Source of the DNA: Mesorhizobium liriopis
Lineage (GTDB): Bacteria > Pseudomonadota > Alphaproteobacteria > Rhizobiales > Rhizobiaceae
Length of the DNA stretch: 64,000 nucleotides
Assembly (NCBI RefSeq): GCF_024053505.1
Contig: NZ_JAMXQS010000008.1
Location: 186,001-250,000 of the forward strand
Reading direction: 5' to 3'
In this document: positions 42,191 to 51,902 of the stretch, piece by piece
Position numbering within the stretch: the stretch's first letter is position 1
Layout of the letters: each line of letters begins with the position of its first letter
The notes under the pieces: model-generated
The model's database searches: none
What the model was told of the DNA's origin: nothing
The model's input: only the letters and a program-made list of their open reading frames with translations
Position numbers and translations under genes: made by a program

Positions 42191-43729
42191 ATGTCCACAG
42201 GCGAGGCGCTCGTCAGCGCCGAAAAGATCATCAAATCGTTTCTGGGCCTGCGTGTGCTCGACGGCGTGGACTTTTCAGTCCGGCCGGGCGAAATCCATGC
42301 GCTGCTCGGTGAGAACGGCGCGGGCAAGTCCACGCTCATCAAGATCCTGACAGGCGTGCATCAGCCCGACGGCGGTACGATCCGGCTGCGCGGCACCCCG
42401 GTCACGGTGCGCGACACGGGCCACGCGCAGGAACTGGGCGTCGGCACCGTTTATCAGGAGGTCAATCTCCTGCCGAACCTGTCGGTCGCCGAAAACCTCT
42501 TCATCGGCCGCCAGCCCATGCGCTGGGGCCTGGTCCACCGCTCCGAGATGGAAAAGCGCGCCAAGGCGCTGCTCGCCCAATACGATATCGACATCGACGT
42601 GAGTGCCGATCTCGGCCGCTTTTCTGTGGCCGTGCAGCAGCTGGTGGCCATCGCGCGTGCCGTCGATCTGTCGGGCTCCGTGCTGATCCTCGACGAACCC
42701 ACCGCCAGCCTCGACCGTGCCGAGGTCGAAACGCTGTTTGCGATCCTGCGCCGCTTGCGCGATCGCGGCATGGGCATCGTTTTCATCACTCACTTCCTCG
42801 ATCAGGTCTATGCGCTCTGCGACCGCATTACGGTTTTGCGCAACGGCAAGCTGGTCGGCACGCGCGAGGCGGCCGAGCTGCCGCAGGTGGAGCTCGTCTC
42901 GATGATGCTGGGCCGCGCGCTGGCCGAGGCGACCCATGGCGCGGAGGCCGAGCGACGGTCTGCGCCGCCATCATCCGGCAAACGCATCGAATTCTCGCAT
43001 TATGGCCGCGCCCGCTCGGTAGCACCCTTCGATCTTTCGATCGGGGCAGGCGAGGTGGTCGGCGTCGCGGGCCTGCTCGGCTCGGGCCGCACCGAAACGG
43101 CGCGCCTGCTGTTCGGGCTCGATGCGCCCGATTCCGGTTCGCTCACGATCGACGGCAAGCCGGCCAAGGTCCTGTCGCCGCGCGCGGCCGTGCAACTCGG
43201 CTTCGCCCTCTGCCCGGAAGACCGCAAGACGGACGGGATCGTCGGCGATCTGAGTGTACGCGAGAACATCGCACTCGCATTGCAGGCCCGGCGCGGCTGG
43301 CTGCGGCGCATGCCGAGCCGTGAGCAGGCCGAACTCGCCGACCGCTTCGTCAAAGCGCTCGACATCCGCACATCCGATATCGAGAAGCCGGTGAAATTCC
43401 TTTCCGGCGGCAACCAGCAGAAGGTGGTGCTGGCCCGCTGGCTCGCGACGAACCCGCGCCTGCTCATCCTCGACGAACCCACGCGTGGCATCGATGTCGG
43501 CGCCCATGCCGAGATCATCGCGCTCATCAACCGCCTCTGCGAGGAGGGACTGTCGCTCGTCGTCATCTCGTCGGAGATCGAGGAGATCACCGCCTACTCG
43601 ACGCGCATTCGCATCCTGCGCGACCGCGAGCATCGCGGTGAGCTGACCGGAGCCGAGATTTCGCCCGACAACATCATGCGGGCGATCGCCGCGCAGGCGT
43701 CCGCATCGAATGAAGGGGCTTCGGCATGA
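42191..43729 (+). CDS. ytfR: Sugar ABC transporter ATP-binding protein, two ABC domains (YtfR type)
   Basis: A 512-residue RbsA-family ATPase. Domain 1: Walker A LLGENGAGKST, VYQEVNLLPNLSVAENLFIG, Walker B LILDEPTASLD. Domain 2: degenerate P-loop GLLGSGRTETARLLFGLDAP, signature LSGGNQQKVVLARWL and LLILDEPTRGIDVGAHAEI. Asymmetric nucleotide sites are normal for the family. GGGAGGTG lies before the ATG at 42191. It overlaps ytfT by four bases. Confidence 0.93.
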   Translation: MSTGEALVSAEKIIKSFLGLRVLDGVDFSVRPGEIHALLGENGAGKSTLIKILTGVHQPDGGTIRLRGTPVTVRDTGHAQELGVGTVYQEVNLLPNLSVAENLFIGRQPMRWGLVHRSEMEKRAKALLAQYDIDIDVSADLGRFSVAVQQLVAIARAVDLSGSVLILDEPTASLDRAEVETLFAILRRLRDRGMGIVFITHFLDQVYALCDRITVLRNGKLVGTREAAELPQVELVSMMLGRALAEATHGAEAERRSAPPSSGKRIEFSHYGRARSVAPFDLSIGAGEVVGVAGLLGSGRTETARLLFGLDAPDSGSLTIDGKPAKVLSPRAAVQLGFALCPEDRKTDGIVGDLSVRENIALALQARRGWLRRMPSREQAELADRFVKALDIRTSDIEKPVKFLSGGNQQKVVLARWLATNPRLLILDEPTRGIDVGAHAEIIALINRLCEEGLSLVVISSEIEEITAYSTRIRILRDREHRGELTGAEISPDNIMRAIAAQASASNEGASA

Positions 43730-44769
43730 TTTCGCTTCGCCGCGCGGCCCCGCAGCTCATCGCGCTGGCCGTCATCCTCTTTCTCAACTGGCTGGCATTC
43801 CCCGGCTTCTTCAATATCCGCATCCAGGACGGCCGCCTGTTCGGCTCGGTCGTCGATGTGTTCAATCGCGGCGCGCCGGTGATGATCCTTGCCATTGGCA
43901 TGACCATGGTGATCGCCAGCCGCGGCGTCGATCTGTCCGTCGGTGCCGTGATGGCGATGGCGGGCGCCACGGCCGCGACCATGACGGTCGCGGGCTATCC
44001 GCTGGTCGCGGTGCTTGCGGCTGCGCTCGTGGTCGGCCTCCTCTGTGGGCTCCTCAACGGCATTCTCGTCGCCTTTCTCGACCTCCAGCCCATCGTCGCG
44101 ACGCTGATCCTGATGGTCGCGGGGCGCGGCATCGCGCAGCTCGTCACCGAAGGCTTCATCGTCACCTTCAACGAGCCGGGCCTGATCTTCTTCGGCACGG
44201 GCTCGTTCCTCGGCATTCCGATGCCGGTGGTGATCGCAGCCGTCCTGGGCGTGCTCGCCATCCTGCTCGTGCGGCGGACGGCACTCGGGCTTCTCATCGA
44301 AGCGGTCGGCGTCAACCGTAGCGCGAGCACCTATGCCGGGCTCAACAGCCGCGTTCTCCTGCTCTTCGTCTATACGTTCTCGGGCTTCTGCGCGGCGCTC
44401 GCCGGCATCATCGCCACCGCCGACATTCGCGGGGCGGATGCCAACAATGCGGGCCTCTGGCTTGAACTCGACGCGATCCTCGCGGTCGTCATCGGTGGTA
44501 CTTCGCTGCTCGGCGGGCGTTTCTCGATCCTGATGTCGATGCTCGGCGCCATCATCATTCAGGCGATGAACACCGGCATTCTCCTGTCCGGCTTCCCGCC
44601 CGAATACAACCTGATCGTGAAGGCGGCGGTGATCATCATGATCCTGCTCGCCCAGTCGCTTTCCCTTGCGGGCGCTGGCGCCTTCTTCCGACCCGGCGCC
44701 AAGGCGAAGCCTCAAGAGCCTTTGAGAAGCTCGGACCCGTCAGCGAACAAGGCACAGAATCCGGCATGA
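43726..44769 (+). CDS. ytfT: Sugar ABC transporter permease (YtfT type)
   Basis: A 347-residue RbsC-family permease: GMTMVIASRGVDLSVGAVMA, LNGILVAFLDLQPIVATLIL, GVNRSASTYAGLN and AVVIGGTSLLGGRFSILMSM. It overlaps both neighbours by four bases (ATGA) and forms the channel with YjfF. Confidence 0.93.
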   Translation: MISLRRAAPQLIALAVILFLNWLAFPGFFNIRIQDGRLFGSVVDVFNRGAPVMILAIGMTMVIASRGVDLSVGAVMAMAGATAATMTVAGYPLVAVLAAALVVGLLCGLLNGILVAFLDLQPIVATLILMVAGRGIAQLVTEGFIVTFNEPGLIFFGTGSFLGIPMPVVIAAVLGVLAILLVRRTALGLLIEAVGVNRSASTYAGLNSRVLLLFVYTFSGFCAALAGIIATADIRGADANNAGLWLELDAILAVVIGGTSLLGGRFSILMSMLGAIIIQAMNTGILLSGFPPEYNLIVKAAVIIMILLAQSLSLAGAGAFFRPGAKAKPQEPLRSSDPSANKAQNPA

Positions 44770-45743
44770 GCAACAGGCTTCTTCCCTTCTACGCGACGCT
44801 TCTAATCGCGGTCGTCGCCTACGGGCTCTGCGTCATGCAGTTCCCGAATATGTTCTCGACCCGCGTGCTCGGCAATCTTTTGACCGACAACGCGTTCCTG
44901 GGGATCGCCGCCGTCGGCATGACTTTCGTCATCATCTCGGGCGGCATCGACCTGTCGGTCGGTTCCGTCATTGCCTTCACCGGCGTGCTGATCGCCGTTC
45001 TCGTCGGCTGGTACGGTTTCCATCCGCTCGTGGCTTTCGCCATCGCGCTTCTGCTCTCGACGCTGTTCGGGGCCGGGATGGGCGCCATCATCCACTATCT
45101 CGACGTCCCGGCCTTTATCGTCACGCTGGCCGGCATGTTCCTCGCGCGGGGCCTGAGCTTCGTGATCACCACGGACTCGATCCCCATCGGTCACGAGTTC
45201 TATTCCACGATCCAGAGCCTCTATTGGCGCATGCCGGGCGGCGGGCGGCTCACCGTGATCGGCGGGCTGATGCTCGTGGTCTTTCTCGGCGGCATCGTGC
45301 TCGCGCATTTCACGCGCTTCGGCTCATATGTCTATGCACTCGGCGGCAACCGGCAATCGGCGGAGCTGATGGGCGTGCCGGTCGCGCGCACCACGGTGCT
45401 GATCTATGCGCTGTCGGGCTTCCTGTCGGGGCTCGCAGGCGTCGTCTTCTCGATCTACACCTCGGCCGGCTATCCGCTCTCGGCCGTGGGCGTCGAGCTC
45501 GACACCATCGCGGCGGTGGTGATCGGCGGCACGCTTTTGACCGGCGGCACCGGCTATGTGGCGGGCACGCTGGTGGGTGTGGCGATCCAGGGCATCATCC
45601 AGACCTATATCGTCTTCGACGGCACGCTCTCGTCGTGGTGGACCAAGATCGTGGTCGGCATCCTGCTCTTCGCCTTCATCGCGCTGCAGCGGGTACTGGT
45701 GCTCGTATCCTCACGCAAGGCGGGAGCGCTCGCCCCTGCCTGA
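44766..45743 (+). CDS. yjfF: Sugar ABC transporter permease (YjfF type)
   Basis: A 325-residue permease of the same family: GMTFVIISGGIDLSVGSVIA, YLDVPAFIVTLAGMFLARGL, YALGGNRQSAELMGVPVART and VVIGGTLLTGGTGYVAGTLV. It overlaps ytfT by four bases. The start of the GntR gene follows within about 90 bp or possibly overlaps its last codons. Confidence 0.93.
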   Translation: MSNRLLPFYATLLIAVVAYGLCVMQFPNMFSTRVLGNLLTDNAFLGIAAVGMTFVIISGGIDLSVGSVIAFTGVLIAVLVGWYGFHPLVAFAIALLLSTLFGAGMGAIIHYLDVPAFIVTLAGMFLARGLSFVITTDSIPIGHEFYSTIQSLYWRMPGGGRLTVIGGLMLVVFLGGIVLAHFTRFGSYVYALGGNRQSAELMGVPVARTTVLIYALSGFLSGLAGVVFSIYTSAGYPLSAVGVELDTIAAVVIGGTLLTGGTGYVAGTLVGVAIQGIIQTYIVFDGTLSSWWTKIVVGILLFAFIALQRVLVLVSSRKAGALAPA

Positions 45744-45831
45744 CGCTGCCACCATCGAGCCCGAAGGGCTGGCGCAGGAGGCGAGGGCGCTGATCGAGGC
45801 GCAGCGGCCACGCACCCATCATGGCCATGTG

Positions 45832-46515
45832 ATGCACGATCTCGGCTGTGACATCGTCGGTGGCCGGTACCTTGAAAACACCAATCTGCCCGGCGACACC
45901 GAACTGATGGAGCGCTTCGGCGTGTCGCGCACGGTTTTGCGCGAGGCGCTCAAGACGCTTTCCGCCAAAGGCCTGATCCAGGCCAAGGCCAAGATCGGCA
46001 CCCGCGTGCGCGAGCGCCGCTTCTGGAACCTGTTCGATCCCGACATCCTCACCTGGCATGTGGAAGCGGGTGCCGACCGTGCCTTTCTGTCCCACCTGTC
46101 CGAAATGCGCATGGCGCTGGAGCCCGAAGCTGCCGCCCTTGCTGCCGAGCGTCGAACGAATGCGCAATCGCGCGACCTCTTCCTCTGGGTCGAGCGCATG
46201 GGCGAGGCGCGCACGGAAATTTCCCTCTTTGTCGAGGCCGACCTGCGCTTTCACATCGCGGTGGCGGAAGCCTCGGGCAATCCCTTCATGCGCTCGATCA
46301 GCGCCCTGATCGAGGTGGCGCTCGCGATCACCTTCGCCATCTCTTCGCCATTGCCCGATCAGGCGCGTCACGCGCTCACCGTCAGCCGGCACCGCGCCAT
46401 TGCGGACGCTATCGAGCGCCGCGACGCCAAGGCTGCACGCGCGGCCATGCGCGTCGTCATCGATGACGGCAGCGAGCGCGTGGCGGACGTCACCCGGGCA
46501 GGAACGCTGCGTTGA
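45832..46515 (+). CDS. FadR-subfamily GntR transcriptional regulator
   Basis: A winged helix (LPGDTELMERFGVSRTVLRE, ALKTLSAKGLIQAKAKIGTR) is followed by WNLFDPDILTWHVEAGADRA and an all-helical FCD sensor (EADLRFHIAVAEASGNPFMR) with the metal-binding Asp and His residues. Such proteins repress sugar-acid and sugar-uptake operons. The ATG at 45832 gives 227 residues. The frame reads back as natural-looking protein (LAQEARALIEAQRPRTHHGH), and a CTG at 45790 has AGGAGG at ideal distance, so the true start may be that CTG. It probably controls the ytf operon through the palindrome at 41054. Confidence 0.85.
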   Translation: MHDLGCDIVGGRYLENTNLPGDTELMERFGVSRTVLREALKTLSAKGLIQAKAKIGTRVRERRFWNLFDPDILTWHVEAGADRAFLSHLSEMRMALEPEAAALAAERRTNAQSRDLFLWVERMGEARTEISLFVEADLRFHIAVAEASGNPFMRSISALIEVALAITFAISSPLPDQARHALTVSRHRAIADAIERRDAKAARAAMRVVIDDGSERVADVTRAGTLR

Positions 46516-46616
46516 ACAGCTTGTGTTCGAACCCCGTCCGACCCCGACCTTTGTGATAGTTGACACCGGCAGGGTTTCGGCTAGTGGAAAACGATCCCCT
46601 CGAGAGCCGAAACCCG

Positions 46617-49600
46617 ATGTCCACGCGACCGACCAGCAGTGTTTCCCTCACGCCCGAGCTCGAGGGCCTCATCGCCGACTGCATGGCTTCCGGTGGTTTC
46701 GATGATGCGAACATTGTTCTCCGCGCGGCGTTGACGCGTCTGCAGGAAACGCGGCGGTCGGTTGCCTCTCGGATCTGGCCCATCGGTGGCGGCGAATGCG
46801 GCGAGCTGATCCGCAATCTGGATTGGAGCAGCAACCCTCTCGGCGCTATCGCCAACTGGTCCTCCGCGCTGCGCGCAACCGCGTCCAACGTCGTCAACTC
46901 GCCCGTGCCCAAGGTCCTGATGTGGGGACCGGATCACGTCATGATCTACAATGACGGCTATCGCGAGATCGCCGGCGCGAACCATCCGCAGGCGCTCGGC
47001 GGCACGGTGCCCGGCATCTGGCCCGAAATCTGGGACTTCAACCGCAAGGTTCTCGACGCCGGGTTCCGCGGCGAGGTTTCGCTGTTCCGCGACCAGCCGA
47101 TGGTTCTTTATCGCAACGACAAGCGCGAGGATGTGGTCTTCGACCTCTTCTTCACGCCTGTCTACGAGGAATGCGGCGAAGTCGGCGGCGTGCTTTGCAC
47201 GGTGGTGGAGAACACCGAGCGCGTGCATTTCGAACAGGCGCTGGCGGCCAGCGAGGCCGAGCTGCGCCGTGTCACCGACACGCTGCCCATGCTGGTCTCC
47301 TATGTGGACCGCGATCATGTCTACCGCTTTGCCAACAGTGCTTACGAACAGGTTTTCGGCAAGCCGCTCGGCGAAGTCATCGGCAGTTCGGTGCGCGCCA
47401 TCGTCGGCGACGCGCTTTACGAGGATCGCCGGATCTCGCTGGACCGGGCGCTGGCGGGCGAAAGCTTTACGTCGCAGACCACGATCACCAACAAGGACGG
47501 CGTGTCACGCCGCACCGAGCTGCGCTATGTGCCTCGCATCGATGCGGATGGCTCGATCCCCGGTGTCTACGTGCTCGGCATCGATGTCGAGGAGCGTGCG
47601 GAGCGCGAAGCCTCGCTGGCTTTGAGCAACAACCGCTTTATCGCGGCGATGAACGCCGTGCATGGCGTGCTCTGGACCAACAGTGCCGATGGCCGGATGG
47701 TCGGCGAGCAACCGGGCTGGGCGGCACTCACCGGGCAGAGCTTCGAAGACTATCAGGGCTATGGCTGGTCGAACGCGGTTCATCCGGATGACAGGCTTGT
47801 GACGGTCGAGGCCTGGGGCGAGGCGCTGGCTGCCAAGACCATGTTCGTGTTCGAACACCGTGTCCGCCGCCATGACGGCGCATGGCGCACCTTTGCCATC
47901 CGCGCCTTGCCGATCATCGACGATCATGGCGAAATCGGCGAGTGGGTCGGCGTCCACACCGATATCACCCACCAGCGCGCGGCCGAGGCTACGCTGCGCG
48001 AGCAGGCGGAAAATCTCGCGCGCCAGGTCCGCCACCGCGAACGCGCGGAAGACCAGCTGCGCCAGCTCAACGAGTCCCTCGAAACCCGCGTCATCGCCGA
48101 GATCGCCGAGCGCCGCGCGGCAGAGGTGAAGCTCGCCCAGGCGCAGAAGATGGAAACCGTGGGCAAGCTGACGGGCGGCGTTGCGCACGACTTCAACAAC
48201 CTGCTTCAGGTCGTGTCCGGCAATCTCCAGCTTCTCGCCAAGGACATCGCCGGCAATGAGCGTGCCGAGCGCCGCGTGGCGAATGCGATGGCCGGCGTTT
48301 CGCGTGGGTCCAAGCTCGCGAGCCAGCTGCTCGCCTTCGGCCGCCGTCAGGCACTGGAGCCGAAGGTCGTCAACGTCACGCGTTTCGTGCAGGGCATGGA
48401 CGACATGCTGCGCCGGGCGATCGGCGAGGGGATCGAGGTCGAGACGGTCTTCGGCGGCGGGCTGTGGAACACCTTCATCGATCCGACCCAGATCGAAAAC
48501 GCACTGCTCAACCTGGCCATCAACGCGCGCGATGCGATGGATGGCACGGGCAAGCTCACCATCGAGCTGTCGAACGCCCATCTCGACGACGATTACGCGC
48601 GCACCCACGACGAGGTGACGCCCGGCCAGTATGTGATGCTCGCCGTGTCCGATACCGGCTGCGGCATGACGCCCGAAGTCGTGGAGAAGGTCTTCGAGCC
48701 GTTCTTCTCCACCAAGGCTGAAGGCAAGGGGTCGGGGCTCGGGCTTTCCATGGTCTATGGCTTCGTCAAGCAGTCGGGCGGCCATGTGAAGATCTATTCC
48801 GAGGTCGGCCACGGCACCACGATCAGGCTTTACCTGCCGCGCGCGACGGAAAGCGAAGATGTCGAGGTCGAAGCCAATCACGGTCCGATCTCCGGCGGCA
48901 CCGAAACCGTGCTGGTGGTTGAAGATGACGACGAGGTGCGTGCCACCGTCGTCGAGATGCTGACGGATCTCGGCTACCGCGTGCTTAAGGCCGTCGATGC
49001 CGCAAGCGCGCTGATCGTGATCGAAAGCGGTGTGCCGATCGACGTCCTGTTCACCGATGTGGTGATGCCCGGCACGCTGAAGAGCCCCGAGCTCGCCCGC
49101 AAAGCCCGCGAGCGCCTGCCCAATGTGGCGGTGTTGTTCACCTCCGGCTATACGGAGAACTCCATCGTCCATGGCGGCAGGCTGGACGCAGGCGTGGAAC
49201 TCTTGTCCAAGCCCTATACCCGTGAGGCCCTGGCGCGGAAATTCCGCCACGTTCTCGCCAATCAGGGCCAGCGCCGGCAGGCCGCCCCTCGCACGGAGAA
49301 GCCCGCGCCGTCGGTCAATTCCGATGCCGCGCCGAAGCCGGTGGCCGCGACTCAGCCGGAGCCGGCGGTCCGTGCGGCGAAGCCCACCGTGCTCTTGGTC
49401 GAGGACGACATGCTGATCCGCATCAACACGGCGGAGATGCTGAAGGAAGGCGGCTGCGTGGTGGTGGAAGCGGGCAGCGCCGAGGAAGCCATGGCAGCGC
49501 TCCAGACCGCGCCCATCGACGTGCTGGTGACCGACATCAACCTGCCCGGCATCTCCGGCATCGAACTTGCCCGCCGCGCGCAGGCGTTGCGCCCGTCGAT

Positions 49601-49769
49601 GAGCCTGGTATTCGCGACCGGCGACACGTCATCGGTGTCGCTCAACGAAATGCGCGGCGCGGTTCTCCTCGCCAAGCCCTATGACATGGACAAGCTTCTC
49701 GCCGCCGTCCGCGTGGCGCTCGACGCCCATGGCGTGAAGCGGGATGCCGTGGCGAAGGTCGAGGGGTAA
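46617..49769 (+). CDS. Hybrid sensor histidine kinase with N-terminal ParD-like RHH, PAS domains and two receivers
   Basis: A 1050-residue soluble protein; no membrane helix is seen. Residues 1-45 (SVSLTPELEGLIADCMASGG, then FDDANIVLRAALTRLQE) look like a ParD/CopG ribbon-helix-helix. PAS-like domains follow at about 50-175 (LMWGPDHVMIYNDGYREIAG), 200-325 and 340-455, then a coiled coil. The phospho-His is near 523 (GGVAHDFNNLL), the ATPase at about 620-740 (SDTGCGM, GSGLGLSMVYGF), and two receivers have Asp near 813 (FTDVVMPG) and 974 (VTDINLPG). The ATG at 46617 was preferred because the RHH begins there; an earlier in-frame ATG is at 46560. A DNA-binding N-terminus on a kinase is unusual. 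Terminator follows. Confidence 0.87.
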   Translation: MSTRPTSSVSLTPELEGLIADCMASGGFDDANIVLRAALTRLQETRRSVASRIWPIGGGECGELIRNLDWSSNPLGAIANWSSALRATASNVVNSPVPKVLMWGPDHVMIYNDGYREIAGANHPQALGGTVPGIWPEIWDFNRKVLDAGFRGEVSLFRDQPMVLYRNDKREDVVFDLFFTPVYEECGEVGGVLCTVVENTERVHFEQALAASEAELRRVTDTLPMLVSYVDRDHVYRFANSAYEQVFGKPLGEVIGSSVRAIVGDALYEDRRISLDRALAGESFTSQTTITNKDGVSRRTELRYVPRIDADGSIPGVYVLGIDVEERAEREASLALSNNRFIAAMNAVHGVLWTNSADGRMVGEQPGWAALTGQSFEDYQGYGWSNAVHPDDRLVTVEAWGEALAAKTMFVFEHRVRRHDGAWRTFAIRALPIIDDHGEIGEWVGVHTDITHQRAAEATLREQAENLARQVRHRERAEDQLRQLNESLETRVIAEIAERRAAEVKLAQAQKMETVGKLTGGVAHDFNNLLQVVSGNLQLLAKDIAGNERAERRVANAMAGVSRGSKLASQLLAFGRRQALEPKVVNVTRFVQGMDDMLRRAIGEGIEVETVFGGGLWNTFIDPTQIENALLNLAINARDAMDGTGKLTIELSNAHLDDDYARTHDEVTPGQYVMLAVSDTGCGMTPEVVEKVFEPFFSTKAEGKGSGLGLSMVYGFVKQSGGHVKIYSEVGHGTTIRLYLPRATESEDVEVEANHGPISGGTETVLVVEDDDEVRATVVEMLTDLGYRVLKAVDAASALIVIESGVPIDVLFTDVVMPGTLKSPELARKARERLPNVAVLFTSGYTENSIVHGGRLDAGVELLSKPYTREALARKFRHVLANQGQRRQAAPRTEKPAPSVNSDAAPKPVAATQPEPAVRAAKPTVLLVEDDMLIRINTAEMLKEGGCVVVEAGSAEEAMAALQTAPIDVLVTDINLPGISGIELARRAQALRPSMSLVFATGDTSSVSLNEMRGAVLLAKPYDMDKLLAAVRVALDAHGVKRDAVAKVEG

Positions 49770-49774
49770 AACGG

Positions 49775-49803
49775 AAACGGCCGGCTTGATAGCCGGCCGT
49801 TTT
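49775..49803. terminator. Bidirectional rho-independent terminator
   Basis: A perfect stem, AAACGGCCGGCT class on the left (49775-49786) against AGCCGGCCGTTT (49791-49802), with a TGAT loop and T-run/A-run flanks. It separates the hybrid kinase (plus) from fuconate dehydratase (minus). Confidence 0.88.
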
Positions 49804-49824
49804 CCTTGGGCGGGATGTTCTCGT

Positions 49825-51102
49825 TCAGGTGGCCCGGAACTCGTATTCCGCGATCGACTGCGGTTTCATCGTGATCGAAAACCCCGGCGCTTCCGGCGGC
49901 ATATAGGCCGCGTTCCGGATCACGCAGGGCTCCTCGAAATGCTCGTGCAGATGGTCGACATATTCGATCACGCGGCCGTCCTTGGTGCCCGAGACCGCCA
50001 CGAAGTCGATCATCGACAGGTGCTGCACATACTCGCATAGCCCGACGCCGCCCGCATGGGGCCAGACGGGAAGGCCGTATTTCGCGGCCATCAGCAGCAC
50101 GCCCAGCACTTCGTTCAAGCCACCCATGCGGCAGGCATCGATCTGGACGATGTCGATGGCGCCGTTCTGGATCATCTGCTTGAAGATAATGCGGTTCTGG
50201 CACATCTCGCCGGTCGCGACCTTCACCGGCGCCACGGCTTCGCGGATCTTGCGGTGGCCGAACACATCGTCGGGGCTCGTCGGCTCCTCGATGAAATAGG
50301 GCTTGGCGAAGGATAGGGCGTTGACCCAGTCGATGGCCTGATCCACCTCCCAGACCTGGTTGGCGTCGATCATCATGAAACGGTCGGGACCGATCTCCTC
50401 GCGCGCGATACGCAAGCGGCGGATGTCGTCCTCGCGGTCGCGGCCGACCTTCATCTTGATATGGGTGAACCCCGCCTCGACAGCCTCGCGGCAAAGGCGG
50501 CGCAGCTTGTCATCGGGGTAGCCCAGCCAGCCGGCCGAGGTCGTGTAGCAGGCGTAGCCGTTTGCCTCGAGCTCGGCGATCCGCGCCTGCTTGCCCGGCT
50601 GCGCCTGACGCAGAATGTCAAGCGCCTCCTCGGGCGTCAGAGCATCGGTGAGATAGCGGAAATCGACGATGCCCACGATCTCTTCCGGGCTCATCTCCGC
50701 GACCAGCCGCCAGACGGGCTTGTTCTCAGCCTTGGCCCAGAGGTCCCAGACGGCATTGACGACCGCGCCCGTCGCCAGGTGCATCGCGCCCTTGTCGGGG
50801 CCGATCCAGCGCAACTGGCTGTCCCCGGTCAGGTGACGCCACATGCGCGACGGGCTTTCCTTGATCCAGTCGAGGTCGAGCCCGACCACCAGATGGCGCA
50901 TCGCTTCGATCGCGGCCACACAGATCTCGTTGCCGCGCCCGATCGTGAAGGTCAGCCCGTGACCCTCGATGCCGGTGTCGGTTTCGAGAACCACATAGGC
51001 CGCGGAGTAATCCGGGTCCGGGTTCATCGCATCCGAGCCATCCAGGCTCTGCGAGGTGGGAAAGCGCAGATCGTGTGTCCGAAGGCCGGTGATCCTGGTC
51101 AT
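49825..51102 (-). CDS. L-fuconate dehydratase (enolase superfamily)
   Basis: A 425-residue enolase-superfamily enzyme that dehydrates L-fuconate to 2-keto-3-deoxy-L-fuconate. Family marks: TRITGLRTHDLRFPTSQSLD, GSDAMNPDPDYSAAYVVLET, catalytic Lys in HIKMKVG, metal ligands in MIDANQV, FIEEPTSPDD and ATGEMCQN, and catalytic His in WPHAGGVGLCEYVQH. GAGGAG precedes the ATG at 51102; the longer open frame is a shadow of the SDR gene. It lies 10 bp after the SDR gene in a two-gene operon divergent from the lactonase operon. Confidence 0.94.
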   Translation of the reverse strand: MTRITGLRTHDLRFPTSQSLDGSDAMNPDPDYSAAYVVLETDTGIEGHGLTFTIGRGNEICVAAIEAMRHLVVGLDLDWIKESPSRMWRHLTGDSQLRWIGPDKGAMHLATGAVVNAVWDLWAKAENKPVWRLVAEMSPEEIVGIVDFRYLTDALTPEEALDILRQAQPGKQARIAELEANGYACYTTSAGWLGYPDDKLRRLCREAVEAGFTHIKMKVGRDREDDIRRLRIAREEIGPDRFMMIDANQVWEVDQAIDWVNALSFAKPYFIEEPTSPDDVFGHRKIREAVAPVKVATGEMCQNRIIFKQMIQNGAIDIVQIDACRMGGLNEVLGVLLMAAKYGLPVWPHAGGVGLCEYVQHLSMIDFVAVSGTKDGRVIEYVDHLHEHFEEPCVIRNAAYMPPEAPGFSITMKPQSIAEYEFRAT

Positions 51103-51112
51103 CAGTGGCTCC

Positions 51113-51844
51113 TCAGATCGTCCAGCCGCCATCGATGCCGCAGGCCTGGCCCGTGGTGTAGGTCGCGCCCGCGAGATAAACGGCGAGATCGGCGATCTCT
51201 TCGGGCGTGCCGATGCGGCCGATCGGCTGGCGCGCGATGAAAGCGGCGCGCGCCGCTTCATAGTCGCCGCCCGCGCGCAGACGATCCTGCAGCGAGGGGC
51301 TTTCCACCGTGCCGGGGCAGATCGCGTTGCAGCGGATCCCCTTCGTCACATAGTCGGCGGCGATCGACTTGGTGAGGCCGATCACGGCAGCCTTGGTGGT
51401 GCCGTAGGCGAAGCGGTTCGGCACGCCTTTCACGGAGGAGGCGACGGACGCCATGTTGATGATCGAACCATCGCCGCGCTCCAGCATGCCGGGAAGAACC
51501 GCGCGGATGGTGCGGATCATCGCGAGGACGTTGAGGTTCCAGGCAAAATCGAGGTCCTTGTCGGAGGCTTCGAGGACAGAGCCGTTATGCACCACGCCCG
51601 CGCAGTTGAAGAGCACATCGACACGGCCGATCCGGCCGATTCCATCGCTGACCGCAGAATCGTCCAGCACATTGAGCTTGGCCGTCTCGATATTCGCCGT
51701 GTCGGCCAGTTCGGCGAGCAGCGCTTCGTTGACATCGGTTGCGTGGACCTTCGCCCCGGCTCGCGCGAAAGCCAGAGCGCTCGCCCGACCGATGCCCTGC
51801 GCCGCGGCTGTGATCAGCACGACCTTACCCTCAAGATCAGCCAT
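51113..51844 (-). CDS. SDR dehydrogenase, likely 2-keto-3-deoxy-L-fuconate dehydrogenase
   Basis: A 243-residue short-chain dehydrogenase: LITAAAQGIGRASALAFARA, FNCAGVVHNGSVLEASDKDL, catalytic Ser in MASVASSVKGV, YGTTK, and ICPGTVESPSLQDR. It strongly recalls the DHRS6/BDH2 branch, to which bacterial keto-deoxy-fuconate dehydrogenases belong; they oxidise the C4 hydroxyl with NAD+. The start MADLEGK at 51844 has GGGAGAAAA upstream. It could instead be an L-fucose dehydrogenase, but the branch favours the later step. Confidence 0.85.
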   Translation of the reverse strand: MADLEGKVVLITAAAQGIGRASALAFARAGAKVHATDVNEALLAELADTANIETAKLNVLDDSAVSDGIGRIGRVDVLFNCAGVVHNGSVLEASDKDLDFAWNLNVLAMIRTIRAVLPGMLERGDGSIINMASVASSVKGVPNRFAYGTTKAAVIGLTKSIAADYVTKGIRCNAICPGTVESPSLQDRLRAGGDYEAARAAFIARQPIGRIGTPEEIADLAVYLAGATYTTGQACGIDGGWTI

Positions 51845-51902
51845 GAGCCTGTTTTCTCCCTGCTTTACGATATGCGTTGCATGCACGGTCGCACGCTTTA
51901 GC

